DNA of 25,699 nt. Origin: a virus. Location of the stretch: positions 1 through 25,699 of the IMG/VR virus record IMGVR_UViG_3300032275_000019. One strand, given 5' to 3'. Positions within the stretch are counted from its first letter, which is position 1; each line of letters opens with the position of its first letter. Shown piece by piece: positions 14,124-21,391 of this stretch. A program made the position numbers and the translations under genes. The notes under the pieces are model-generated. The model was not told where the DNA came from and did no database searches. It was given only the letters and a program-made list of their open reading frames with translations.

Positions 14124-14787
14124 TGAAAATTATTTTGAGGTAATAGACACTCCTGAAAAAGCTTATTTTCTTGGTTTTATTTTTGCGGACGGATGTTTAA
14201 TTGATAACCCAAAAGAATATAGATATAAATTAAACATCAAAATTAATAATAAAGATGAAGATATACTTAAAAAGTTTATATCTTTATTAGATAGTGAAGT
14301 TAAAATATGGAGAAGCAATAATAGAGATATTTGTGAAATTGGGTTTTCTAGTAAAAAAATGATAAATGATTTAAAAAATATTGGACTACACCAAAATAAA
14401 ACATACACAATATATTACCCCGAAATTGATGAAAAAATTGAAAGACATTTTTTACGAGGATATTTTGATGGTGATGGGTGTATTAGAATTAATGAAGATA
14501 AAAGAGATCATTCTAAACGAGGGGACTTGAGAATTGTTGGGGGTTCAGTTAAGTTTATAGAAACTTTAAATGAAAGAATGGGTAAACTATTCGGAGTTAA
14601 TGTTAATAAACTTTATGGACCAAAGAATAAACGATATAAATTTATTGGTTGGGCAGGTATGTCGGACATTGAACGAATTTACGATGGATTTTATTCTGAC
14701 ACAGACTTGTTTTTAACTAGAAAAAAGATTATCTTTGATGAGGTTATTGATATAATCAGAGATAAAAATAAATACAGAAAAAAATAA
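14104..14787 (+). CDS. LAGLIDADG homing endonuclease
   Basis: This 227-aa, double-motif, single-chain homing endonuclease has a first motif YFLGFIFADG (21-30) and a second HFLRGYFDGDG (115-125). Both end in the acidic residue that coordinates the catalytic metal (D29; D124). The beta-rich segments after each motif form the DNA-binding saddles. There is no intron or intein context: it is a free-standing gene between the ribbon-helix-helix gene (20-base overlap) and the methylase gene (5 bases downstream). Homing endonucleases like this cut unoccupied alleles and spread the gene by repair. It is probably a recent insertion, and the odd start codon of the methylase may be a scar of it. Confidence 0.9.
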   Translation: MKRKKFNENYFEVIDTPEKAYFLGFIFADGCLIDNPKEYRYKLNIKINNKDEDILKKFISLLDSEVKIWRSNNRDICEIGFSSKKMINDLKNIGLHQNKTYTIYYPEIDEKIERHFLRGYFDGDGCIRINEDKRDHSKRGDLRIVGGSVKFIETLNERMGKLFGVNVNKLYGPKNKRYKFIGWAGMSDIERIYDGFYSDTDLFLTRKKIIFDEVIDIIRDKNKYRKK

Positions 14788-14792
14788 TAATT

Positions 14793-15632
14793 TTGATTTC
14801 ATATATTGGTGGTAAGAGTAGAATAGGTAAATGGATTGTTCCTTTCTACGATAAAAACATGGAGGTTTACTTAGAGACCTTCGGAGGCATGTACTGGTGT
14901 TTTTATAACATGGATCTAAAACAATTTCCCAACCTAAATAAAGTTGTTTACAACGACTTTAATCCCCTAAATTACAACCTCTTTAAATGTGTTCAAAATC
15001 CAGATGAACTATTGAAAGCGATTAACGCAATTGATTGTCAAAAGTTGGGATTGGAACCAACACCACCAATCTATAAAGAACAATTTATAAGCTTTCAGGC
15101 TGAAATTTTTAATAAAGATTTCAGCGTAAAACCTGGCGATTATGAAGTTGCTGCTAAGTATGTTTATATTCTTACTCAAGTATTTAGTGGGTCAAAACCT
15201 GAAACATCTAGTTTTATTGACCTTAAAGGTAAGTATAAATCAAAATATCTCACATTTAGGGATAAATTAATGAAACCTGATTGGATTGAACATTTTCTTA
15301 AAATTACAGAAGTAGAAAATATGGACTTTGCTGATGTAATTAAGAAATACGACTCGCCATCCACATACATTTATTTGGATCCACCATATTGGAAAACAGA
15401 AAACTATTACTCCAACCATGATTTTGATCGTGAAGATCACGAGAGGTTAGCAAATGTATTACATGGAGTTAAAGGTAAGTTTTCTTTATCCTACTATGAC
15501 TTTGAATTACTCAATGAATGGTTCCCAAAAGACCAGTATACTTGGGTGAAAAAAGAGTTTGCTAAAGCAGCATCTGCAAAAAAAGGTGAGAAACAAAATA
15601 TGGGTGAGGAATTACTTATTATGAATTATTAA
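14793..15632 (+). CDS. dam: D12-class DNA N6-adenine methyltransferase (Dam-like)
   Basis: This 279-aa enzyme transfers methyl from AdoMet to adenine in DNA, protecting phage DNA or changing its expression. Visible: AdoMet-binding motif YIGGKSRIGKWI (about 4-15, equivalent to the FxGxK motif), YLETFGGMYW (about 26-35), NDFN (54-57), catalytic motif IV YLDPPYW (194-200, DPPY 196-199), and the C-terminal GEELLIMNY typical of the family. Start choice: the only in-frame initiator that keeps the N-terminal AdoMet motif is TTG at 14793. Two stops lie just upstream, and the next ATG in frame would delete the motif. The target sequence cannot be read from this. It follows the homing endonuclease by 5 bases. 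Confidence 0.9.
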   Translation: MISYIGGKSRIGKWIVPFYDKNMEVYLETFGGMYWCFYNMDLKQFPNLNKVVYNDFNPLNYNLFKCVQNPDELLKAINAIDCQKLGLEPTPPIYKEQFISFQAEIFNKDFSVKPGDYEVAAKYVYILTQVFSGSKPETSSFIDLKGKYKSKYLTFRDKLMKPDWIEHFLKITEVENMDFADVIKKYDSPSTYIYLDPPYWKTENYYSNHDFDREDHERLANVLHGVKGKFSLSYYDFELLNEWFPKDQYTWVKKEFAKAASAKKGEKQNMGEELLIMNY

Positions 15633-15650
15633 TTTTTTACTAATTTGGAA

Positions 15651-15660
15651 TATTTATTAA
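15651..15660 (+). promoter_or_regulatory. TATTTATTAA phage promoter candidate
   Basis: TATTTATTAA lies 22 bases before the ATG at 15673, in the 40-base gap after the methylase. It is identical to boxes at 8766 and 20871. Confidence 0.6.
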
Positions 15661-15672
15661 TAAAAAAATATT

Positions 15673-17055
15673 ATGTCAATTAGGTTCACCAATCTATTAA
15701 GAGATCTTATTGTTGAAAGTTCAAGATTTCAAGTGCTATTCGATAAGTTTGTAAAACCAAAAGAAAAGGCTAAAAAAGGTATAATGCCATTTGAAACTTT
15801 ATTTGCGTTAATTGTTGCCGACCCAACAACAAAAGTTCCTAATGGTATGGATATTGATAATGTTAAACCTCAGGATATGGAACGAGTTAAAATCGGAAAA
15901 TATGCTCAGTGGTTAATCAAAAACTTTATTATGCCTAAGTTACCGGCAGACCATCCTTTAATGATTAGTGATCCACAATCAGGTCAATACAAACAAGCAT
16001 TAAAACAATTCCAAGATCTTTTCATGGAAGACTTATATAAGGTCACAATAAACCTACAAAAGTTTGAAAGATTTAAAAATAGGTTAGCACAAGAATATAG
16101 AGATATAAATAAATTAAGTATTGAGACTTTACAAGACCAAGTCAAAGATTTTAGTTTAGAAAAAACTAAAGCAACTGCTGATGAGAAAAAAGAGGCCTCT
16201 ATAACATATGATCATCCTGGTGCTAACATTGTTTATAAAGGTCAAGATTGGACTGTTGCTAAAATTTCAGACAAAGGTCCATTAGGTAAAGAAGCGGCAT
16301 GTTTTTATGGTGGATCTCATAATGAAGGAAGACGAGGAGAAACTACTTGGTGTACATCATCACCTGGTCTTACTTGGTTTGATAGATACATCGGTAGAGG
16401 ACCATTATATGTTGTAATCCCAAACAAAGCGAGATCATTCAAATCTTACGGAAAAGAAACAGGTGAAGTTTCAGGATTACCAGCAGACAGATACCAATTC
16501 CATTTCCCTGATAATCAGTTCATGGATGCTGATGACAGACAAATTAATTTAATTGAGTTCTTAAATACAAATGAGGAAGGATTGAAACAATTCTTTAAAC
16601 CTGAATTCATGCAGTCATTATCTGGCGATAAAGGTGAGAAAGTGGTTATTGATTATCCTGGTGATTCAGCGTCTAAGTTCATTGCTCTATACGGATTTGA
16701 TGAGTTTTTTGCAACATTACCTGAAAGTTTAAAAAGACTTACATTTAAAAATACATCGAAAGATAAAATATTACTTAATATTCCTAATGACATTGGAAGA
16801 TTTAAACAGTTAAACGCAATCAACTTTGTTGGGTGTGTGGCTTCGTTACCTGAAGCTATTTGTCAATTACAAAATTTACAATACCTATCTTTGGTAAATA
16901 ATCCTGATCTTCAGATGTTACCTGAATGTGTTGGGAATATGGAAAACCTTATGGTACTAAACCTTGGAGGATCGGATCCTAAACGAGTTCTACCTGAATC
17001 AGTATTCAGAAGAGCCGAAGAAGACGAAGACTTCAATTTATTTACACACTCATAA
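15673..17055 (+). CDS. Leucine-rich-repeat protein with 'WCTSSPG' module, probable virion or effector protein
   Basis: This 460-aa protein starts with LLRDLIVE followed by S at about residues 8-15, a hydrophobic-x-Glu end as in neighbouring late proteins. Residues 30-150 are helical. Residues 178-310 form a distinct domain containing GKEAACFYGGS, TTWCTSSPG (224-232), a GPLYVVIP strand and a YQFHFPDNQFMDADDRQ block. I have seen this WCT...GPLYVI pattern in other phage proteins but know no function. Residues about 345-445 are leucine-rich repeats of the LPESLKRLTF / LPEAICQLQNLQYLSL type, a protein-interaction fold often seen in effectors. It could be an injected host-interaction protein or a tail/head decoration. 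No signal peptide. Confidence 0.7.
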   Translation: MSIRFTNLLRDLIVESSRFQVLFDKFVKPKEKAKKGIMPFETLFALIVADPTTKVPNGMDIDNVKPQDMERVKIGKYAQWLIKNFIMPKLPADHPLMISDPQSGQYKQALKQFQDLFMEDLYKVTINLQKFERFKNRLAQEYRDINKLSIETLQDQVKDFSLEKTKATADEKKEASITYDHPGANIVYKGQDWTVAKISDKGPLGKEAACFYGGSHNEGRRGETTWCTSSPGLTWFDRYIGRGPLYVVIPNKARSFKSYGKETGEVSGLPADRYQFHFPDNQFMDADDRQINLIEFLNTNEEGLKQFFKPEFMQSLSGDKGEKVVIDYPGDSASKFIALYGFDEFFATLPESLKRLTFKNTSKDKILLNIPNDIGRFKQLNAINFVGCVASLPEAICQLQNLQYLSLVNNPDLQMLPECVGNMENLMVLNLGGSDPKRVLPESVFRRAEEDEDFNLFTHS

Positions 17056-17057
17056 TT

Positions 17058-17990
17058 ATGAAAAAAAATTTATTTCTAATCACAGAAGAAGAAAAAAGAA
17101 GAATCTTAGGATTACACGAGTCGGCAACTAAAAGAGGATATCTTTTAGAACAAGAACAAACCGTACAATATTATAAAGATCAAACAGGAAAAGTTATCAA
17201 ACTTGTTGGTAATTACTCGGCGCCGTTAGGATCAACACCCGCAACTCCTGAAGAGTATGCCGCTCAAAATAAACCAGTAGAAGGTGGTGGTGGACAAGGG
17301 GCTAAAGTTATTACAAATAATGACAAGTCTTACGATTATAAAGAAGAAAATGGTAAATATTATTATTCTAAAAAAGGACAAAATCAGTGGGTTGAAGCTA
17401 AAGGTGATATAAATAACCCAAAATCTTCTTTAGGGGCTATTAAAAATTTAAAGTGGGACACCGCAACACCAATGCCTTCACCAACTAATTCCACACCAAA
17501 AACACCCGCAGGTTCAGGAACACCCGCAGGTCCAGGTTTGTCTGGATTTAATGCCGATTCAGATGGTAATGGTATCCCTGATTATTTACAAACACAAAAT
17601 CCACAAGATAAATCCGCATTAACAACTACAGGAACACAACCAACAGGGACTAGCGGAGTTGCGGGAACATCAGGGGTTCAAGGAACTAGTGTAGTTGCGG
17701 GAACATCAGGGGTTCAAGGAACTAATGGAGTTAAATTATTAGATAGGGTACCTACTAATAAAGAAATAAGACAAGGTTTCAGAAGAAGAAAAAGAATAAA
17801 CAACAGAATGGATAGACAAAAAAGGAAACAACTTGACGATCTATACAATCAGTACGAAAAAATCGGTGGAAGCATTCAAAAATTTGCATCTCGTGATGAT
17901 GGATCGCCAGAATTTAAACAACAAATAGCAACTTTAGAAAACCAAATTAAAAATATCAACGCTCAGATTGACAAACTTGAATCAACCTAA
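17058..17990 (+). CDS. Low-complexity late protein with N-terminal tag and calcium-loop-like motif
   Basis: The N-terminus of this 310-aa protein includes LITEEEKRRILGLHES, a tag-like segment ending in L-x-Glu-Ser. A short domain with DYKEENGKYYYSKKGQNQW follows (about 94-113), then a Pro/Thr/Gly-rich linker. DSDGNGIPD at 167-175 is a thrombospondin-3/EF-hand-like calcium loop. VAGTSGVQGTS repeats occupy about 196-226, and a basic, helical C-terminal domain (about 240-310) contains coiled coil. The modular, linker-rich build suggests a surface-exposed or internal virion protein. Two bases separate it from the previous gene, so they are co-transcribed. No named family. Confidence 0.65.
   Translation: MKKNLFLITEEEKRRILGLHESATKRGYLLEQEQTVQYYKDQTGKVIKLVGNYSAPLGSTPATPEEYAAQNKPVEGGGGQGAKVITNNDKSYDYKEENGKYYYSKKGQNQWVEAKGDINNPKSSLGAIKNLKWDTATPMPSPTNSTPKTPAGSGTPAGPGLSGFNADSDGNGIPDYLQTQNPQDKSALTTTGTQPTGTSGVAGTSGVQGTSVVAGTSGVQGTNGVKLLDRVPTNKEIRQGFRRRKRINNRMDRQKRKQLDDLYNQYEKIGGSIQKFASRDDGSPEFKQQIATLENQIKNINAQIDKLEST
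17658..17727 (+). repeat. 36-bp tandem repeat, two copies
   Basis: The unit beginning GTTGCGGGAACATCAGGGG at 17658 recurs at 17694, nearly identical, giving repeated VAGTSGVQGTS. It is a multiple of three and lies in a flexible linker. Confidence 0.9.
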
Positions 17991-18039
17991 ATTCTGATTC
18001 ATTTATGATTTAGGCTTAAAAAATCAAACTAAAATATGG

Positions 18040-18066
18040 CCCTCACTTCGGTGGGGGTTTTTTATT
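18040..18066 (+). terminator. Rho-independent terminator with UUCG tetraloop
   Basis: CCCTCAC (18040-18046) pairs with GTGGGGG (18051-18057), with one T-G wobble, across the very stable TTCG loop (18047-18050), followed by TTTTTTATTT. It closes the 15673-17990 transcript. A weak TGATTT/AAATCA pairing precedes it (about 18006-18026). Confidence 0.93.
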
Positions 18067-18074
18067 TAACAAAG

Positions 18075-18082
18075 TATTTATC
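18075..18082 (+). promoter_or_regulatory. TATTTATC promoter candidate for the tagged-gene operon
   Basis: TATTTATC starts 12 bases before the ATG at 18087, immediately after a terminator, so transcription must restart here. The spacing is shorter than the 21-23 bases seen elsewhere, which would give a leaderless or almost leaderless message. Confidence 0.45.
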
Positions 18083-18086
18083 TTAT

Positions 18087-18467
18087 ATGAAACTGATTAT
18101 AACCAAAGATCAATTAAGTCTAATCAACGAAACTTATAAAAGAGATCGTTTTGATGTTGAGTATGAGGACGAATATCCACAGTATAAGAAGTTGTTTTTA
18201 AAGACAATATCAAAAGATGTTAAAGGGTGGGGCGACGGTGAATGGCCAGGATCAATATATTTGATGAATGAAAAGAGGGAACCTTTATTTGTTTATAGAA
18301 GACCATCAAGAACCCTATATTATGATTATTCAATAGGTAGAGAAATGGAAGACTTCATTCCTTCGCACATAGTTTCAAGACACTTGAAAAACGCAGTTTA
18401 TGATTATTTTATAAAGTTGTTTCCTGATGTTGAAATAAAAGAGGTGAATGGTGCTAATATTATATAG
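18087..18467 (+). CDS. Tagged small protein 1 of the MKIIIT series, function unknown
   Basis: This 126-aa protein starts at 18087, not at the upstream in-frame ATG 18036, because the latter would translate through the terminator. The N-terminus MKLIITKDQLSLINE is the first of five consecutive genes with this tag. The body is rich in Tyr, Arg and Asp (DVEYEDEYPQYKKLF, GWGDGEWPGSIYL, REPLFVYRRPSRTLYYDY) and looks like a small beta-rich domain with a C-terminal helix and strand. No known motif. It is first in the cluster 18087-20305, with gaps of 2 bases or overlaps between most members. Confidence 0.7.
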   Translation: MKLIITKDQLSLINETYKRDRFDVEYEDEYPQYKKLFLKTISKDVKGWGDGEWPGSIYLMNEKREPLFVYRRPSRTLYYDYSIGREMEDFIPSHIVSRHLKNAVYDYFIKLFPDVEIKEVNGANII

Positions 18468-18469
18468 AT

Positions 18470-18874
18470 ATGAAAATAATAATATCTGAACAACAATATA
18501 TAATGTTATCTGAGTCAAAATTAGATGGAATGCAAAATCTTATTAACATGGCTTTTGAACAAGTCAAAGAAAATTGTGAAGGTGGGTATTATGTCAGATC
18601 ACACTACAATTACATATGTGACCCAATAGAAATGATTGAAGAAATAAAGGTGGTGGATGTATCAAAAACAACTTCTATGGATTACTTTGAAAAAAAAGAA
18701 TTATCATCCATACATATAACCGTTGATATCAATCTTGATTCTATACATGAATATAATAATTTAGACAATTTTATTTATGAATTACAAGAAGAATCAAGAA
18801 ATATTATAGGAGGAAAATTAGTATCCATATCAATAGGGGGAGTAACCAATAAAAGAAAAGAATTTAATTGGTGA
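18470..18874 (+). CDS. Tagged small protein 2, function unknown
   Basis: The N-terminus of this 134-aa protein is MKIIISEQQYIMLSES. The first 20 bases of the gene are identical to those of the gene at 18874. The body contains a Cys/Tyr segment CEGGYYVRSHYNYIC (possible disulfide or metal pair), then a beta-alpha-beta-like stretch (SSIHITVDINLDSIHE, LVSISIGGVTN). It overlaps the next gene by one base (TGATG). Function unrecognised; the tag suggests a shared destination with its neighbours. Confidence 0.7.
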   Translation: MKIIISEQQYIMLSESKLDGMQNLINMAFEQVKENCEGGYYVRSHYNYICDPIEMIEEIKVVDVSKTTSMDYFEKKELSSIHITVDINLDSIHEYNNLDNFIYELQEESRNIIGGKLVSISIGGVTNKRKEFNW

Positions 18875-19416
18875 TGAAAATAATAATATCTGATAATCAA
18901 TATAATCTTATTAAAGAATCAGTTGCTATTAAAAATATAGAGGCAATTAAAAATCATTGGAAAAACCAATTAAAGAAAGGTGAAAAAATAAGATTTGATA
19001 AAGATGATCTTGAGTATTGGGGTATTACTAAGACTTCAGACAAAATCCGAACCCAAATAGCATTTCAAGAAATAGTTGGTGATGAGGTTTTTGCTAAAAA
19101 TCTTATTAAACCATTGTTAAACAAAACATTTTCAACAAAAGATTTTAACGATAGAACTGTTGGTGGTTATGATTTTGAGTGGATAATAACTCAAATGGTA
19201 TATAATGATTTTGATTTCTATTTATATGGGAAAATTTTACCTGGTGGGTCTGTTACTCTTATGGATGGTAGGTATTTATCTTTAAATGATGCTTTAGAGG
19301 ATGGGGATATGTGGTGGGAAATTGAAAGTGAAGTTAAGGATGTTGCTGAAGATTGTATGAACGAAATAATTTTACCTTTTACAGGTTATCAGGTAGAAGT
19401 GTCATTAATAAATTAG
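18874..19416 (+). CDS. Tagged small protein 3, function unknown
   Basis: I start this 180-aa protein at the ATG overlapping the previous stop; a TTG two codons upstream is unlikely. The N-terminus is MKIIISDNQYNLIKES. The body has a basic helical segment (IKNHWKNQLKKGEKIRF), then an acidic alpha/beta domain with several Trp and Gly-rich turns (YDFEWIITQMVYNDFDFYLYGKILPGGS, EDGDMWWEIESEVKDVAEDC). No family recognised. Confidence 0.7.
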   Translation: MKIIISDNQYNLIKESVAIKNIEAIKNHWKNQLKKGEKIRFDKDDLEYWGITKTSDKIRTQIAFQEIVGDEVFAKNLIKPLLNKTFSTKDFNDRTVGGYDFEWIITQMVYNDFDFYLYGKILPGGSVTLMDGRYLSLNDALEDGDMWWEIESEVKDVAEDCMNEIILPFTGYQVEVSLIN

Positions 19417-19424
19417 ACGAGGAA

Positions 19425-19721
19425 ATGAAAATAATAATAACGGAATCTCAAGTGGCATTAATAAGAAGGTTAAGTGAGTTAGATCAAATTCTTGATACTA
19501 ATATTAAAGAATTAAATAATGATATAAAAGGTGGTGGGCCAGGTAATAAACCTGATAATTTTGGCGTTTATGAAAATTGGTTGATAAATAGAATTAAAAA
19601 TGATTTTGAAGATAATAACCCAAAGATTGAATTTCCAATTCACGATTTTAAGATGTTAGTATCAGGGCAATTTAATGATAAAATTAGAAAAGGTTTTAAT
19701 AAAGTTAAAAAGAGAAGATGA
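19425..19721 (+). CDS. Tagged small protein 4, function unknown
   Basis: The start of this 98-aa protein is at 19425, preceded by a GAGGAA ribosome-binding-like stretch; the longer in-frame ORF from 19353 would overlap the previous gene by 64 bases and hide the tag. The N-terminus is MKIIITESQVALIRRLSE. The remainder is hydrophilic with a Gly-rich turn (KGGGPGNKPDNFGVYENW) and a very basic C-terminus (RKGFNKVKKRR), which could bind nucleic acid. It overlaps the next gene by 4 bases (ATGA). Confidence 0.68.
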   Translation: MKIIITESQVALIRRLSELDQILDTNIKELNNDIKGGGPGNKPDNFGVYENWLINRIKNDFEDNNPKIEFPIHDFKMLVSGQFNDKIRKGFNKVKKRR

Positions 19722-20305
19722 AAATAATATTAACAAAAAGACAACAAAGGTTAATAATTGAAAATTTTACAGAGGAAAACCTTCGTAAGTTGTGTTATCA
19801 AATTTGGGACAAACAAAGAAAGATGGGAAAAGAACCTCATCTTGATGATGTGATTTATGATATTTCTGGAATTAAAAAAGAAACTCGTGATGATTATGAT
19901 ACAATTAGACCCATATGGTATAGATATAATGGGGGTTTTGATAGATTATTTAAAAAACTTAAAGATGAAATTGACACTAAGGAATATAAGTTAGTTGATG
20001 ATGAATTTAATTTGGAAACCAAAATAAAGGTTGTCCATCTTGATAGACAAGGACAATTTGTTGAAATTATGGTTGATGTTGATCCTCGTGGAACTATGGA
20101 ATTTCATGGTTGGAACGAAGAAACCGAAGAAGAATATGTGGTGAACGACACAATAGATGCCGCTTACCATGAGGCTTTACTTAGTTATGAAGGTAGCGAT
20201 TTTCAAGGAATGATTAGAAGTTCAGTATATGATTTATTTTATAATTTATTAGAAAAATATGGAATTCCAATTGATGTGGATATTGACTTAAAAGAAATTT
20301 ATTAA
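19718..20305 (+). CDS. Tagged small protein 5, function unknown
   Basis: The N-terminus of this 195-aa protein is MKIILTKRQQRLIIEN, the most basic version of the tag. Residues 17-75 form a basic helical domain (LRKLCYQIWDKQRKMGKEPHLDDVIYDI). Residues 95-195 look like an alpha/beta domain with strands IKVVHLDRQGQFVEIMVDVDPRG and a long acidic C-terminus. The middle of the sequence shows WNEETEEEYVVNDTIDAAYHEAL. No motif I can name. It is last of the tightly packed tagged cluster. Confidence 0.7.
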   Translation: MKIILTKRQQRLIIENFTEENLRKLCYQIWDKQRKMGKEPHLDDVIYDISGIKKETRDDYDTIRPIWYRYNGGFDRLFKKLKDEIDTKEYKLVDDEFNLETKIKVVHLDRQGQFVEIMVDVDPRGTMEFHGWNEETEEEYVVNDTIDAAYHEALLSYEGSDFQGMIRSSVYDLFYNLLEKYGIPIDVDIDLKEIY

Positions 20306-20317
20306 TACTTTTTAAAT

Positions 20318-20557
20318 ATGGGACCAATCGAAAAAAAAATTTTAGAATTATTAAAAACAGAAGGACTTTCTGAAGAAACTTTAATGACTTTAACTATTTT
20401 AAAAAATCAAGTTATTGAGGATGAAAAAATAATGATTAATGAGGCATACCAAAAAGGTTATTTTGATAAAGAAATGAACCGTAGAGCCACTTGGAACTAC
20501 TTTGATAGCAGATACAAGTGTTACTTCTCAAATTTTAAATTTGGCCAAATTAAATAA
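20318..20557 (+). CDS. Small helical protein, function unknown
   Basis: This 79-aa protein starts MGPIEKKILELLKTEGLS and continues as two or three helices, then ends in an aromatic-rich segment NRRATWNYFDSRYKCYFSNF. It has no tag, unlike the upstream cluster. The helix pattern at the start resembles a small winged-helix or oligomerisation module, but too weakly to name. Its last 18 bases contain the -33 element of the next promoter. Confidence 0.6.
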   Translation: MGPIEKKILELLKTEGLSEETLMTLTILKNQVIEDEKIMINEAYQKGYFDKEMNRRATWNYFDSRYKCYFSNFKFGQIK

Positions 20558-20571
20558 TTTTCGTATCTTTG
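20540..20571 (+). promoter_or_regulatory. Bacteroidetes-type host promoter, nearly leaderless
   Basis: TTTG (20540-20543) and TATCTTTG (20564-20571), spaced 20 bases, match the -33/-7 pair of the Bacteroidetes primary sigma. The ATG at 20576 is only 4 bases beyond the -7 box, so the transcript probably begins at or next to the start codon. Confidence 0.65.
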
Positions 20572-20575
20572 TGAT

Positions 20576-20860
20576 ATGGAAGACTTAACTAAACTTGAAT
20601 TACCAGAAATTAAAATTCTTTGTAAACAATACGGTATTGGTATTGTTGGAGATGAAAAATCTTTAATTAAAAAACTCAAATATTTCTTAGAACCTATTGG
20701 AGATGTGTTAAATACACATCCTGGAAGAAAATTAACTAATGGTAAAAAAATTGTTGGTGTTAAAGTTAACAACCAAGAAGAAATTAATTCTATTTATAAG
20801 AAAAAGGGTCAATTTTTATATTATTCTTTGGGGTATCACTATTATATTGTGACAGAATAA
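20576..20860 (+). CDS. SAP-domain-like small protein
   Basis: In this 94-aa protein, residues 3-38 (LTKLELPEIKILCKQYGIGIVGDEKSLIKKL in two parts) follow the SAP pattern: LxxLxxxELKxxCKxxGI, a Gly turn, then K..LI.KL. SAP motifs bind AT-rich DNA and scaffold-like sequences. Residues 45-94 form a small basic-then-aromatic beta-type segment. The gene stands alone behind a host-type promoter and is followed by a TATTTATTAA box for the next gene, suggesting early expression and a DNA-binding role in takeover. Family match is by pattern only. Confidence 0.6.
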   Translation: MEDLTKLELPEIKILCKQYGIGIVGDEKSLIKKLKYFLEPIGDVLNTHPGRKLTNGKKIVGVKVNNQEEINSIYKKKGQFLYYSLGYHYYIVTE

Positions 20861-20870
20861 AAAACTTAGA

Positions 20871-20880
20871 TATTTATTAA
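20871..20880 (+). promoter_or_regulatory. TATTTATTAA phage promoter candidate
   Basis: TATTTATTAA lies 22 bases before the ATG at 20893, within a 32-base gap. It is identical to the boxes at 8766 and 15651. Confidence 0.6.
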
Positions 20881-20892
20881 ATAAAAATTGGC

Positions 20893-21390
20893 ATGAAAAA
20901 ACAAATAATAGAAGAGCTTAACGATATAAAGTATCTTTTTAATTACAGTATAGGTAAAGTAATTTCTGAACAAGAACAATTTGAATCCGAAGACTCTGAT
21001 TTTGAAGAAATTGATATTGATGATGAAGATGATGAAGATGATGAAGATGATGAAAATAATGATATTAATTATCTAAAAAGTGAATTTTCTGAAGAATATG
21101 GTTATGGAGATATGGATACAGGTGAAGATTTAGAACCTTCTTTTTATTCAGATGGTAATTTTTTAGGTATGGTAAAACCTAATCGAGATGATATGGAAGT
21201 TGATGAGGATTTAATTGAAAATAGAGAATTAGAAGTTCCAGTTAAACCTGACACAAAAACACCAACCAAACCAAAAAAACCTGGAACTCCGTATAGCCCT
21301 AAACCTGGACCAAAGAAAAACCCAAAAGCAAGAAAAGGTGATATGCCTGATTGGTTAAGTTTTGATGAACTTGGAATTGATTTTGAATAA
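20893..21390 (+). CDS. Acidic late protein with tag-like N-terminus
   Basis: The N-terminus of this 165-aa protein is IIEELNDIKYLFNYS, then KVISEQE, another hydrophobic-x-Glu site. It is followed by a run of Asp/Glu (encoded by repeated GATGATGAA units at about 21018-21055), a Gly/Tyr acidic segment, a Lys/Pro-rich linker (about 117-148) and a short C-terminal acidic motif (MPDWLSFDELGIDFE). The EELNDIKYLFNY segment resembles the C-terminal EEFGRIQQLMGYN of the 523-aa protein. Charged and disordered overall, it is likely a core/scaffold or adaptor protein of the virion. One base separates it from the next gene. Confidence 0.65.
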   Translation: MKKQIIEELNDIKYLFNYSIGKVISEQEQFESEDSDFEEIDIDDEDDEDDEDDENNDINYLKSEFSEEYGYGDMDTGEDLEPSFYSDGNFLGMVKPNRDDMEVDEDLIENRELEVPVKPDTKTPTKPKKPGTPYSPKPGPKKNPKARKGDMPDWLSFDELGIDFE

Positions 21391-21391
21391 T

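Noticed and set aside
14104-14787. An intron or intein carrying the homing endonuclease
   Set aside because: Flanking genes are complete and not two halves of one gene, and no splice-core or intein motifs were seen; it is free-standing.
18036-18086. Extended N-terminus for the gene at 18087
   Set aside because: The extension translates straight through the UUCG terminator and T-run, and it hides the conserved MKxIIT start.
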